64,000 nt of DNA, from positions 370,186 to 434,185 of the forward strand of contig NZ_FQYU01000003.1 of the NCBI RefSeq assembly GCF_900141855.1. The letters are read 5' to 3'. Under the pieces are notes generated by a model that saw nothing but the letters and a program-made list of their open reading frames with translations, was not told the origin of the DNA and did not search any database. The stretch comes from Pseudozobellia thermophila. GTDB taxonomy: Bacteria > Bacteroidota > Bacteroidia > Flavobacteriales > Flavobacteriaceae. The stretch's first letter is position 1. Each line of letters opens with the position of its first letter. Shown here piece by piece: positions 25,176 to 33,530 of the stretch. The translations under genes were made by a program, and so were the position numbers.

Positions 25176-26753
25176 CTAGGGCTTCATCATATTCTCCAAC
25201 AGAATAACGGACGGACTTTCGCCCAACCATCTTTTGCTTAGGCCCGTGGTATCGCCCTTGGCCAAAAAATAAACAAAGGAACCGAGGGCGAGGTCCGTAT
25301 CGCCATCCCCATCAATATCACCGGCATCCATTACGATCCATCGCCCTTTGGTCGATTCGGGGAAGGAATAGGCCTCGAAGTTGAATTGGCCCTTGTTCTC
25401 CAGATAAACAAAACTCTCTTCAGGACTGTTCCGGTAATCTGGAAAAAATGAAATGGAGGCGATGTCGATATCGCCATCGCCGTCAAAATCTTCGGGTATG
25501 GCATGGTAGGCCCCGTTGAGGTGAAAAAAATAGGCCTGCTCAAAGTTCATTTGGCCGTCACCGATAAAGATATAGATGCCGTGGTATTTTTTGAGGATGG
25601 GGGTCTTGTCGGCATTGTCGCCGCAGACATAGAGTACATCGTCAAGGCCATCTCCGTTAAAATCCAATATTTGAAAATATTGGCTCCCGAACAGGGGCGA
25701 AAAGCTCAGAAGGCGCTTTTCGGCAAAACTCCCGTTCCCTTGGTTTTCAAAGTAAAACAGGCCTTCGTCGCCTTGGGCCATAAGGGCCACTATATCGTTG
25801 CGACCGTCCTTGTTGAGGTCCTTGACCACCGCCCTAATGGCCCCTGGGGCATTTTTTAAGACCAAGGAGGCGTAGCCTTTGCCTTCTTTCTTTGTATACA
25901 GGCTTAGCTTGCCCGTTTGATCGCCGTATTCGCAAACGACCAGGTCTTCAAGTCCGTCGCCCGAAACATCGCCATAGGCCACGTGCACCGGCCGTTGTAG
26001 CCTCGAAAGTATCGGGACGGTTTTTAGTTGCCCGTCGCTATTATTGGGTATTTGTAAATTTTCCACCGAACCGTCCAAAAAATCGTTTGGAAAAATATTC
26101 TTGCCGACTGCGGTCAAATAGACGGCATCCTTTCTTTCCTCGAATTGAACGGGCGAGCCCAGGGCAAGCATGTTTTTCTGTACATCCAAATGCCGGTCGA
26201 GAAAACTGATTACACTGCTATTGGGTTTGCCATCGCTGAAAACGAGCCCCCGATTGTTCTTACGTATTTTGACCATCGTGGTCATCGGAGGGCGATGGGC
26301 GAAAGCTACCTCGCGGTATTTGAATTGCTTAAGACTTGGATTTATTTTGGTCGTTCTTCGGGGTTCGGGCAGGCTATCGGGTGCGTTTTGCAGGTAATAG
26401 GCTACGATTTTTGACCAGTCTGAACGGGCAAGTAACGGACGGTCGGGGTAAATGTTCGCTTTTTTCAATATCTCGGCGTTCCGGGGAGAACCAAAGATGC
26501 TGTCGGGTGGCGCCTTGCCTTCGAAGATGCCCAGGCGGTGGCCCATGGCGGGGAGTACATCGTGCTCCCAAATCGGTTTTGACAGTTCTTCGGGAGGAAC
26601 ATAGCTGTGACAAGCGGCACAATGGATTTTCGCCAATTCCTGGCCGGCCATTCCGGTTGCCCCGGGTTCGGGTATGACAGGGGCCGGGGAGGATTCGTTC
26701 TTGCACGAAACAAAGAAGAGGCAGCACAAGCCATAAACAATCAAATATTTCAT
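25176..26753 (-). CDS. Cytochrome c / FG-GAP fusion lipoprotein
   Basis: This 525-residue lipoprotein (lipobox FFVSCKNE) has a monohaem cytochrome c domain first, with CAACH at 45-49 and a possible distal Met70 in LPAMGHRLG. An integrin-like FG-GAP/VCBS beta-propeller follows, with calcium loops such as DVSGDGLED, DLNKDGRND, DFNGDGLDD, DFDGDGDID and DIDGDGDTD. It is probably a surface or periplasmic protein that couples electron transfer or oxygen chemistry to a binding propeller. No catalytic partner oxidase domain is seen. The gene lies 24 bp after the restriction-enzyme remnant. Confidence 0.88.
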   Translation of the reverse strand: MKYLIVYGLCCLFFVSCKNESSPAPVIPEPGATGMAGQELAKIHCAACHSYVPPEELSKPIWEHDVLPAMGHRLGIFEGKAPPDSIFGSPRNAEILKKANIYPDRPLLARSDWSKIVAYYLQNAPDSLPEPRRTTKINPSLKQFKYREVAFAHRPPMTTMVKIRKNNRGLVFSDGKPNSSVISFLDRHLDVQKNMLALGSPVQFEERKDAVYLTAVGKNIFPNDFLDGSVENLQIPNNSDGQLKTVPILSRLQRPVHVAYGDVSGDGLEDLVVCEYGDQTGKLSLYTKKEGKGYASLVLKNAPGAIRAVVKDLNKDGRNDIVALMAQGDEGLFYFENQGNGSFAEKRLLSFSPLFGSQYFQILDFNGDGLDDVLYVCGDNADKTPILKKYHGIYIFIGDGQMNFEQAYFFHLNGAYHAIPEDFDGDGDIDIASISFFPDYRNSPEESFVYLENKGQFNFEAYSFPESTKGRWIVMDAGDIDGDGDTDLALGSFVYFLAKGDTTGLSKRWLGESPSVILLENMMKP

Positions 26754-26777
26754 AGGCGGTAGGGCTTGTGTTCCATT

Positions 26778-27497
26778 TTATTCAATTTTAACGTTGTCGA
26801 TTTCTTTCGTCAAGCGATCGGTCTCGGTAAGGGCAACGATGATTTTCTGGTAGTGAAGAATATCCTCGAAGGCCAATGTTTTGCCCCTACGGTCTTTGAG
26901 CCATTGTTGGGCTGGTTGGTATTTGCCAATATAAAATTCCCAGGCCGTAAGGGGTACGTTCCCGAAATACTGCCCATCGTTGATCCAAACCCTGCCATGG
27001 GTATCATTTATGGCCTCATAAGGGATATCGGTCTTGGTAAGCTTTCGCGTAATGATATGGCTACCATCCTTGGGGTAGCTCGTGATGTACTTCTCTACTT
27101 TGGGCGATTGCAAGCAATGAATTTGGCGGAGCTCCCGGCCCAGTTGTACCAATCTCCAAAAGGCTTCGGGGGCTTTGGGGTAGGGCATCTGGCGAAAATC
27201 GATCTTTACATCCTCCTTCTGTTGTTTGCGAAAGGACATGGCATAGCCATAATCCAAGAGGTCTATGGCCGTAAAAGCGGTCTTGTAGTCGTCACGGAGT
27301 TCCGGACTGTTTACAAAGCAAACATTGCCTTCGGTTTCCCTTTCCGATATGAATGTTAGGCCCATACCTTTTGCGATTTTATCAATAATAGCGGGAGCAA
27401 GGTCCGGGATTTTATGATTTCTTTCCTTATTGCCCTGTTGCCCTTGGCCTAAAATATATCGTTGCGCTATGTTGTTGATATATTGCTCTAATATCAT
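26778..27497 (-). CDS. Orphan C-terminal fragment of a type ISP restriction-modification enzyme
   Basis: The 239-residue frame matches only the C-terminal target-recognition end of type ISP / LlaBIII-like enzymes. Matching elements are IDLLDYGYAMSFRKQQKED, VKIDFRQMPYPKAPEAFWRL, LGRELRQIHCL, GRVWINDGQYFGNVPLTAWE and FYIGKYQPAQQWLKDRRGKT. Full-length relatives carry helicase/nuclease and N6-methyltransferase parts ahead of this domain. Those are absent, because the HAD gene begins 166 bp upstream in the opposite direction. The frame has no internal stop, so it is either a recent remnant or a free-standing specificity domain without known activity. Confidence 0.8.
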   Translation of the reverse strand: MILEQYINNIAQRYILGQGQQGNKERNHKIPDLAPAIIDKIAKGMGLTFISERETEGNVCFVNSPELRDDYKTAFTAIDLLDYGYAMSFRKQQKEDVKIDFRQMPYPKAPEAFWRLVQLGRELRQIHCLQSPKVEKYITSYPKDGSHIITRKLTKTDIPYEAINDTHGRVWINDGQYFGNVPLTAWEFYIGKYQPAQQWLKDRRGKTLAFEDILHYQKIIVALTETDRLTKEIDNVKIE

Positions 27498-27612
27498 TCT
27501 CGAATTGCCCTTTTCAAAACATGATTAAAAATAGTTCGAATTAAATAGAAGAGGGGGCAAAATAGTATGGATTTTACACAAAATAGCTTAATAAAATACC
27601 CTTAAAGTAACT

Positions 27613-27620
27613 TAGATTTG
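27613..27620 (+). promoter_or_regulatory. Candidate -7 element for the HAD gene
   Basis: TAGATTTG is an exact TAnnTTTG match 43 bp before the HAD start codon. The -33 TTG is not evident at the usual distance, so the site is only plausible. Confidence 0.45.
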
Positions 27621-27663
27621 ACCAAGGGACCGGATTATCGCTGGTCAAAAAATGCCATAACCT

Positions 27664-28317
27664 ATGATTTCGACCGTTATTTTTGATATGAACGGGGTGA
27701 TTACCGACGATGAGGATTGCCATGAATTGGCCACCCAAAAGGCGTTTGGTGAAGCCGGTTTGCAAATGTCGCCCGAAATGTATAGAACGTACTGCCTGGG
27801 AAGAACCGATGCCTCGGCATTTAAGGAGCTAATGGCGGCCTATGCCATCGAAAATACGGAAATAGGCGAATTGATTGCCCGGAAAAAAGCGTATTATTTA
27901 GAGTTGGTTCAGGACAACCTTAAGATATTCGATGGGGTTATGGACCTGATCGAAAGGTTAAACCGAAGCTATACCCTGGCCCTGACTACCAGTTCTACCT
28001 TCGAGGAGGCCAGTGTTGTTATCGACTTATTGCAACTTCAGGAAGTCTTTAAGGTAAGGGTCACCTCCGAAGACGTAATAAAGGGTAAACCCGATCCCGA
28101 ACCCTATCTGCTCACGGCAAAAAAGCTCGGTGTTCGGGCCCATGAATGCATGGTGATCGAAGATTCTGAAAATGGGGTAAAATCGGCCAAGGCGGCCGGT
28201 ATGGCCTGTGTGGCCATAACGAACAGCGAGAAACCGGGGCAATTGATGCTTGCCGACCGGATCGTTTCGTCGTATACGAAAATTACGGATGGTCTTATAG
28301 CCTCCCTGTCCCCATAG
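27664..28317 (+). CDS. HAD-family phosphatase/phosphoglucomutase-like protein
   Basis: The 217-residue protein has the beta-phosphoglucomutase-type HAD fold: motif I VIFDMNGVI (nucleophile D8), motif II LTTSST, the lysine in KGKPDPEPYL and the acidic motif VIEDSENGV. The usual second aspartate of motif I (DxD) is asparagine (N10). That residue normally acts as general acid/base, so the activity may be weakened or different. I recall other HAD proteins with FDMNGVI, so it may define a subgroup. A sugar-phosphate substrate fits the context. It converges with the ceramidase-like operon 7 bp downstream. Confidence 0.88.
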   Translation: MISTVIFDMNGVITDDEDCHELATQKAFGEAGLQMSPEMYRTYCLGRTDASAFKELMAAYAIENTEIGELIARKKAYYLELVQDNLKIFDGVMDLIERLNRSYTLALTTSSTFEEASVVIDLLQLQEVFKVRVTSEDVIKGKPDPEPYLLTAKKLGVRAHECMVIEDSENGVKSAKAAGMACVAITNSEKPGQLMLADRIVSSYTKITDGLIASLSP

Positions 28318-28324
28318 AAGGGGC

Positions 28325-29881
28325 CTACTCCAAATCGTTGATAACTTCCAACAGGGCATTGTATATGATGGGCCCGGTTTCCGGCCCTAGGGAATTCTCC
28401 TCGCCATAGGTATCGCGTTCATCGAGATAGAGATAGGGTTCCTTGGTGTCCCACTCGCTTTTGGGTATTATATACCCTATTTCATCGTTTGAAAGGCCCA
28501 GGTAGAATTTGTACTTGTCCTTTATAAATTCCTGAACGGGTGGGGTTTCCACGGGAGGTATGTCGTATTCGCGTCCTTCGGGTGCCTCGACTCCCCCGTA
28601 AATGATCTCGGGATAGATTTCCCCAGGGATACTCAAGAACAGGGCGGGCCCCACCCGTATGGCCCCAACCTCGGTACGGGTCTTGAAATACTCGGGCATT
28701 CCCATTTTTATCAAACCGATACCGCTTGCTATCTTAAAGGTAATATTGTCCAAGGGGGGCATTATGGTCTTGGCCCGTAATGCTATAGAGGAATTGGTCA
28801 GGGTGTCTCCTCTTTTGCGCAAAGCCTCCAATGAATATAGCGCCAGTTGATTGCCAAGAGCCTTGGCCTTTTCAAAAGAAGGCGTGGCGTAAGGCTCGCC
28901 CGTATATGGGTCTTTGATGGAAATGGAGGGGTGGGGGGCCATTAATCCCCCTATGGCTCCCGAAAAATAAAGGGCCACACCGCCCAGGCCTTTTTCCTTC
29001 AGCTCGTTTTGGCTGTAAATCCCCTTTTCGATCGCTTCCCGAACGTAATGGGGGAAATCGGAACTGATCAAGAGGTTCTGGCTCCATAGCGTTTCGGGGT
29101 GGTTCGCCCAGTTGATAAGGGTGCCCAGGGTTTCGTCGGTATCGGCATCAAGTACTTGCATAAGATGGATGCCGGTAGCCTTGACTATGGGTTTTCGGGT
29201 GTCTTTTATCAATACGGAGTCTTTTTCCGACAGGTCTTCGGCAAAGACCAATTTGGCGGGACGCATATTTTTTACCGCATCGGAAATGGCGGCGACCGTT
29301 TGTGTCTTTACATATTCCATCATTTTCGGGTCTACTCCCGAGTTCAATGGGTTTTTGCCCCAAATGCCGATCAGGTCGTTGCTCTCATGGGTGTGGGTGG
29401 ATGCGATCAAGGTATAGTCGATGCCCAACTCCTTGGGGATTCTTTTTCTGATATCGACGACATCGCCATGTAAAAAACCAATGGCGTCCAAAGAGACCAT
29501 GGCTATACGGCTTTTGCCGTCGTCGAGTACCATTACCCGCGACCATACATCGTCGTGAACCCCTTGGGCGGGCTTGGCATTGCTCATTCCGGCAATCCAA
29601 AAGGCATCGAATTTACCATTGTTGTTATTGTCGTTATAGGTATCGCCGTCATCTTCATTGTATTTGTTGTCGCCATTGGCATCGTTCCAGGTATCGATGA
29701 TTGTTGGGGTGATGGGGCGTTTTGCAAAACCGGCCCTTAGGGGTCCGGGCATTGGGTTTTTAATGGTCAGGTCGATACGGTAATTCGGGTGGCGATCCCG
29801 CCAGTTGTAGATAAAGATCCCGCCAATGGTCAGGACGGTCAAAAGGATTAAAAGGCCGAGTATTTTTAAAAATTTCTTCAT
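28325..29881 (-). CDS. Neutral-ceramidase-like amidohydrolase C, anchored
   Basis: The 518-residue protein has an N-terminal membrane anchor (LGLLILLTVLTIGGIFIYNW). It has the N-terminal catalytic domain of neutral/alkaline ceramidases: FAKRPITPT, GVHDDVWSRVMVLDD, the zinc motif STHTHESND (162-165 THTH), NHPETLWSQN and the active-site region FSGAIGGLMAPHP. The C-terminal immunoglobulin-like domain of true ceramidases is missing. An acidic Asp/Asn-rich insertion at 66-93 (NDANGDNKYNEDDGD and DNNNNGKFD) looks like calcium-binding loops. It is the last gene of a six-gene hydrolase operon. The amide-bond substrate need not be ceramide. Confidence 0.85.
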   Translation of the reverse strand: MKKFLKILGLLILLTVLTIGGIFIYNWRDRHPNYRIDLTIKNPMPGPLRAGFAKRPITPTIIDTWNDANGDNKYNEDDGDTYNDNNNNGKFDAFWIAGMSNAKPAQGVHDDVWSRVMVLDDGKSRIAMVSLDAIGFLHGDVVDIRKRIPKELGIDYTLIASTHTHESNDLIGIWGKNPLNSGVDPKMMEYVKTQTVAAISDAVKNMRPAKLVFAEDLSEKDSVLIKDTRKPIVKATGIHLMQVLDADTDETLGTLINWANHPETLWSQNLLISSDFPHYVREAIEKGIYSQNELKEKGLGGVALYFSGAIGGLMAPHPSISIKDPYTGEPYATPSFEKAKALGNQLALYSLEALRKRGDTLTNSSIALRAKTIMPPLDNITFKIASGIGLIKMGMPEYFKTRTEVGAIRVGPALFLSIPGEIYPEIIYGGVEAPEGREYDIPPVETPPVQEFIKDKYKFYLGLSNDEIGYIIPKSEWDTKEPYLYLDERDTYGEENSLGPETGPIIYNALLEVINDLE

Positions 29882-29891
29882 GCTTGTATGG

Positions 29892-31298
29892 TTATAGTCG
29901 TGAGTTGGTGAGGGTGCCTGCGATCCTATAGTTCAGTTCCATTAGGTAATCGCCCATTGAAGGGCCGTACCATCCCATCAGACGGGGTTCGTAGTTATTG
30001 TAATAATAATATTTCTGGGGGACTATGTAACCGAGGTATTGGCCATTAAAACTGGTCAGTGCCGAGTTGTAGCCTTCCAGTTTTAGGGCGTTTTTAAGGT
30101 CCAATCCGTATTCGCCGCTCAGTTCGTAGGGCATGGCCAACCAAATAAAGTCGTTGAGCCTAAGGCCCTGTAGGTAAATCGATTTTAGTTCGGGCATCAA
30201 AAATCGGTTTATCACAGGCGATAACCTTCGGTTGTCCGACACGTAAAAGGCCTGTAGTTTTGGTGTTTGCAATTGCGGGGCGACAAGGGCCAGGTCCATC
30301 ACCGAGTCGTGCACTATCCTGTTCAATACCCTTGCTGCCGAGTCGGCCAGGGTGTTGCCGATGTATTCGATTTTTTTGAACTTTTTACCCTTTCCCTTGT
30401 TCGAATGGCTTCCTACGGCACCGGCAAAGAACAGGGCATGGTCGATTCCCTTTGCCTCGAGTGACCGTTGAAAGTAACCCGGGTAGTCGGCGCTGAACCT
30501 ATCGCTCCAAGGGCCGACGGTGGTGGCATGGGCCGAAAAAACGCCTACTGCCGCCTTTTTGCCATTGTCCTGAACGATCGATAACAGGGTGAGTTTGGAA
30601 TTAAGCCGACCGGTTTCGCCAATGATCCGATTGCGTATCAAATGGGGCATGTCTATGGCCCCCGATCCAAATTGGGAAGGGTGTTTGCTCTCCAAGGACC
30701 TTAGAATGAGGGAGGTGAATTTATCGCTGAGCCATTTCACCACCTTGGGGTCATATTCGCCCGCGAAAAGCTCCCCGACAAAACTGGGCATGCAATTGCC
30801 TATGCTGGCATGGGTGTGGGTAGCGCCAAAGAAGAGCTGTTTTCGCGATATCCTGTTCTTTAAATTTTGGGCAACCTGGAGAACGACCGGCTCGGGTACC
30901 AATACCATATCGGCACTGATCAGTACAATTTCTTGGTTGCCTACCTGAAGTGATATGGCCTTCGCATACAAAGAGTCGTGTACCCCTTTTGCGTATTTTC
31001 CGTCGCCGTAGCCGGCCATTTTGACCGAATTGAATTCCCCTTTGGCCGCATCGGCGTTGCCACTGACGATCTTAGGTGTGATGTTGGTCTTAGAAAACCC
31101 GGAATAGAGCAGGCCTTCGGCCTTACTCATTTTTTCTACCTCCGCATCTATGTTTTTGATGGTAGTGCGGTAGTATTCGGTTTCGAAATAGGGGGTGGTA
31201 TCGATGGCCTCGGTCGCAAAGATGAAGAGCAATAGAAGGGCGGCCAGCAGGCCTATAAAAACCCTGATCAGCCGCCTATGCCACCTTTTTGTTTTCAT
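29892..31298 (-). CDS. Neutral-ceramidase-like amidohydrolase B, anchored
   Basis: This 468-residue homologue of its neighbours has a basic N-terminus and a membrane helix (LLAALLLLFIFATEA). Ceramidase-type motifs are SKTNITPK, GVHDSLYAKAI, the zinc motif GATHTHASIG (THTH 160-163), SAHATTVGPWSD and FFAGAVGSHSNKG. It lacks the C-terminal domain of characterised ceramidases. The start codon touches the stop codon of the upstream sialidase-fold gene with no gap, and the next gene follows after 10 bp, so translation is probably coupled. Sequence differences from B to C suggest different substrates rather than simple redundancy. Confidence 0.85.
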   Translation of the reverse strand: MKTKRWHRRLIRVFIGLLAALLLLFIFATEAIDTTPYFETEYYRTTIKNIDAEVEKMSKAEGLLYSGFSKTNITPKIVSGNADAAKGEFNSVKMAGYGDGKYAKGVHDSLYAKAISLQVGNQEIVLISADMVLVPEPVVLQVAQNLKNRISRKQLFFGATHTHASIGNCMPSFVGELFAGEYDPKVVKWLSDKFTSLILRSLESKHPSQFGSGAIDMPHLIRNRIIGETGRLNSKLTLLSIVQDNGKKAAVGVFSAHATTVGPWSDRFSADYPGYFQRSLEAKGIDHALFFAGAVGSHSNKGKGKKFKKIEYIGNTLADSAARVLNRIVHDSVMDLALVAPQLQTPKLQAFYVSDNRRLSPVINRFLMPELKSIYLQGLRLNDFIWLAMPYELSGEYGLDLKNALKLEGYNSALTSFNGQYLGYIVPQKYYYYNNYEPRLMGWYGPSMGDYLMELNYRIAGTLTNSRL

Positions 31299-32384
31299 TT
31301 ATTCGAGTTTTGTGGGGTCTAGTACTACATATTTGACGGTTTTTCGGTTCCATGTGTAGACGATGTGTATTTGGCCATTCCGCGATTGAATGACGGTAGG
31401 GTAGGAGTACTCTTCCCTTTCTTTGTCGGTGTTTTCACGTAAGGGCTCCAGGTCCAATACACGCGTCCATTTTTTACCGTCCGTTGAAAGGGCCACGCTT
31501 AGGGGAACGCGATCGCCCCAATTTTTGCCGGTGGGATTATAGACCAGCAGATGCCGACCATCTTTGAGGCTCACCCCGTCTATTCCCGAATTCGGATTGG
31601 GTAGGTCCGTAGCCTGCATGGCACTCCAGGTTTTGCCATAGTCGTCGGACCAATTCTCGGAAATGACCTCGTTTTCGGTTCTGTTGAGCAATTGAAGCTT
31701 TCCGTTTCCGTGGTTGAGTATGACAGGTTGAATGGCCCCGAATTTTTTCGGATCGTTGAGCGGCCCGGTCGTAGTCCATGTTTTTAGGCTATCCGTACTG
31801 GTTTCGACATGAACCGTCCACTCGCCCGACAAGGTCTCCATGCTCGAGGGCGAAAGTACGGTTCCGTCTTCGAGTTGTATGGGCTGGTTTTTGATCGGCC
31901 CCAAGATGCCCTTGGGCAGTTTGACGGGGTCGGACCAGGTTTTGCCGTCGTCCTCCGAAACCATATACAGGCCCCACCATTCTTGCGGACTCGGGCCCAC
32001 CTTGTAGAACAGGTAGAGGGGGGCGTTCTCGGGTTTGAACAGTACGGGGTTCCAACAGGCGTATCGGGTAACTCCGTCTTCCTGGACTCCGTTGGCCACT
32101 TCCACCGGGGTCGACCATTTGCCGTTTGCCTTTCTGGAAACCCAAATGCCCACGTCGTCATTTTTTTCCTTGGTACCACCAAACCAAGAAGCGACCACTA
32201 CTCCGTTGCTTTTTTCTACGGTCGATGCATGGGCCTCAAGGGTAGGGGCGTTCTCGATTTCGTAAATAAACTCTTCGGTAATCACGGCAGCATGTTCTAT
32301 GGGCAGGTTTTTAGGAAGTTCAAACGGTTTCTCTTTACAACATACGATTAAAGATACGGCCATAAATAAGGAAAAATACTTCAT
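31299..32384 (-). CDS. Sialidase-fold (BNR/Asp-box) lipoprotein
   Basis: The 361-residue lipoprotein (lipobox SLIVCCKE) folds as a six-bladed propeller with Asp-box repeats: SEDDGKTW, STDSLKTW, SDDYGKTW and STDGKKW. The early segment ASWFGGTKEKNDDVGIWVSR and ILGPIKNQPIQLEDGTVLSPSS are typical of a broad BNR_2 family often labelled exo-alpha-sialidase. The arginine triad and FRIP motif of true GH33 sialidases are not evident, so sialidase activity is doubtful. It may be an exo-glycosidase or lyase of another specificity. It is the fourth gene of the exported-hydrolase operon. Confidence 0.82.
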   Translation of the reverse strand: MKYFSLFMAVSLIVCCKEKPFELPKNLPIEHAAVITEEFIYEIENAPTLEAHASTVEKSNGVVVASWFGGTKEKNDDVGIWVSRKANGKWSTPVEVANGVQEDGVTRYACWNPVLFKPENAPLYLFYKVGPSPQEWWGLYMVSEDDGKTWSDPVKLPKGILGPIKNQPIQLEDGTVLSPSSMETLSGEWTVHVETSTDSLKTWTTTGPLNDPKKFGAIQPVILNHGNGKLQLLNRTENEVISENWSDDYGKTWSAMQATDLPNPNSGIDGVSLKDGRHLLVYNPTGKNWGDRVPLSVALSTDGKKWTRVLDLEPLRENTDKEREEYSYPTVIQSRNGQIHIVYTWNRKTVKYVVLDPTKLE

Positions 32385-32456
32385 CGGTCTAGTGTTAGTG
32401 CTTTTTAGTAATAATTGTACGTTAAATCGCCTGTTTAAAAGAACCTCAAACCGAGG

Positions 32457-33506
32457 TTAGCGGTCTTTATGCCGTTGCATAATTTCCTTCCAGTTGGTAA
32501 AGATGATTCCCTCATCCTCAAAAAACTGCTTAAGGTCGGGATCGGAGAACATTTCGGCCTCCCATACGCGCTGTTGCCATGAATTGGTTATGCCCTTAAG
32601 GTTCTCCGTTAATACGGATGGATGAAAGATAATCTCGGTCAGTCCCGGTTTTAAGGAAGCTATCAATTCTTTGAAATTGGAAACCTTCTCTTCATAGGTC
32701 TTGCCTTTTGGGGCACTGCTGAAATAGTCGAGCTTTGGCATTTTGTAATCGGCCACCATTTGAACAACGGCATCGTTCAAGGGATAGCCCTGGCGGCGGA
32801 ATTCGCTGACCACTTCTTCGTCGGACAGGTCGATAATGTTCGCCTGAATGCCGTATTCTTCCGCTACTTTTATATACACTTCTACATAGCTTGGATCGGC
32901 ATATAGGGTTCCCATGTGCGTGTCGATGTGGTCTGGGCGATGCCCCCAGGCCAGCGATTGCTCGATTTGGGCCCTGATTTCCTTTTCTACTTCCTGGGCC
33001 GAGGCGTGTTGCACCACTTGCACCACCTTGTGCCACATCATCTGTGTTTCGTCCAGAAGTCCGGGTACCTCCTTGGCATCGGTTACAGTACCCCAGCGAT
33101 GGGTTTTCCATTCACTGGTCAATGTGAGGTGCAGTCCCACGTCCATTTTCGGGTTTTTCTTGGCCCAGGCGATAAATTCCTCGGCATTGGGACAGGGAAC
33201 CATAACCGCCGCCGACTGAATGTCGCCATTGACCAGTTGTTTTTCGGCTGCGATATTGGCCTCGGGGCACATACCGATATCGTCGGCATGGAGTATGACG
33301 ACCTTTTTGCCGGCTGGCCAGCCGAGTTTTTCGGCCCAGGTTTGCGGGGCAGCCTCCTTTTGGTTGGAGGCTATTGCGGTAGCGGCGTCCTTTTTTGCCT
33401 CTTTACAGCCCCCAAGCAGGCCCGTTGCCAAAAAACATATGAAGAGCCCCTTGCCCCATATATTTTTTTTGAAAAACTGTGTAAAGGCGTTCGTGTTTAT
33501 ATGCAT
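32457..33506 (-). CDS. ChbG/YdjC-type carbohydrate deacetylase lipoprotein
   Basis: This 349-residue lipoprotein (lipobox LLGGCKEA) belongs to the ChbG/HpnK family. The metal and catalytic motifs HADDIGMCPEANIA, DVGLHLTLTSEW and HRPDHIDTHMGTLY are all present. Family members remove N-acetyl groups from amino sugars such as chito-oligosaccharides; unlike E. coli ChbG this one is exported. It is flanked by a PqaA-like esterase and the sialidase-fold protein in the same operon. The operon therefore seems to strip acyl groups before sugar removal. Confidence 0.9.
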   Translation of the reverse strand: MHINTNAFTQFFKKNIWGKGLFICFLATGLLGGCKEAKKDAATAIASNQKEAAPQTWAEKLGWPAGKKVVILHADDIGMCPEANIAAEKQLVNGDIQSAAVMVPCPNAEEFIAWAKKNPKMDVGLHLTLTSEWKTHRWGTVTDAKEVPGLLDETQMMWHKVVQVVQHASAQEVEKEIRAQIEQSLAWGHRPDHIDTHMGTLYADPSYVEVYIKVAEEYGIQANIIDLSDEEVVSEFRRQGYPLNDAVVQMVADYKMPKLDYFSSAPKGKTYEEKVSNFKELIASLKPGLTEIIFHPSVLTENLKGITNSWQQRVWEAEMFSDPDLKQFFEDEGIIFTNWKEIMQRHKDR

Positions 33507-33530
33507 GTCTTTCTTCTTTTGGGTTGGGTT

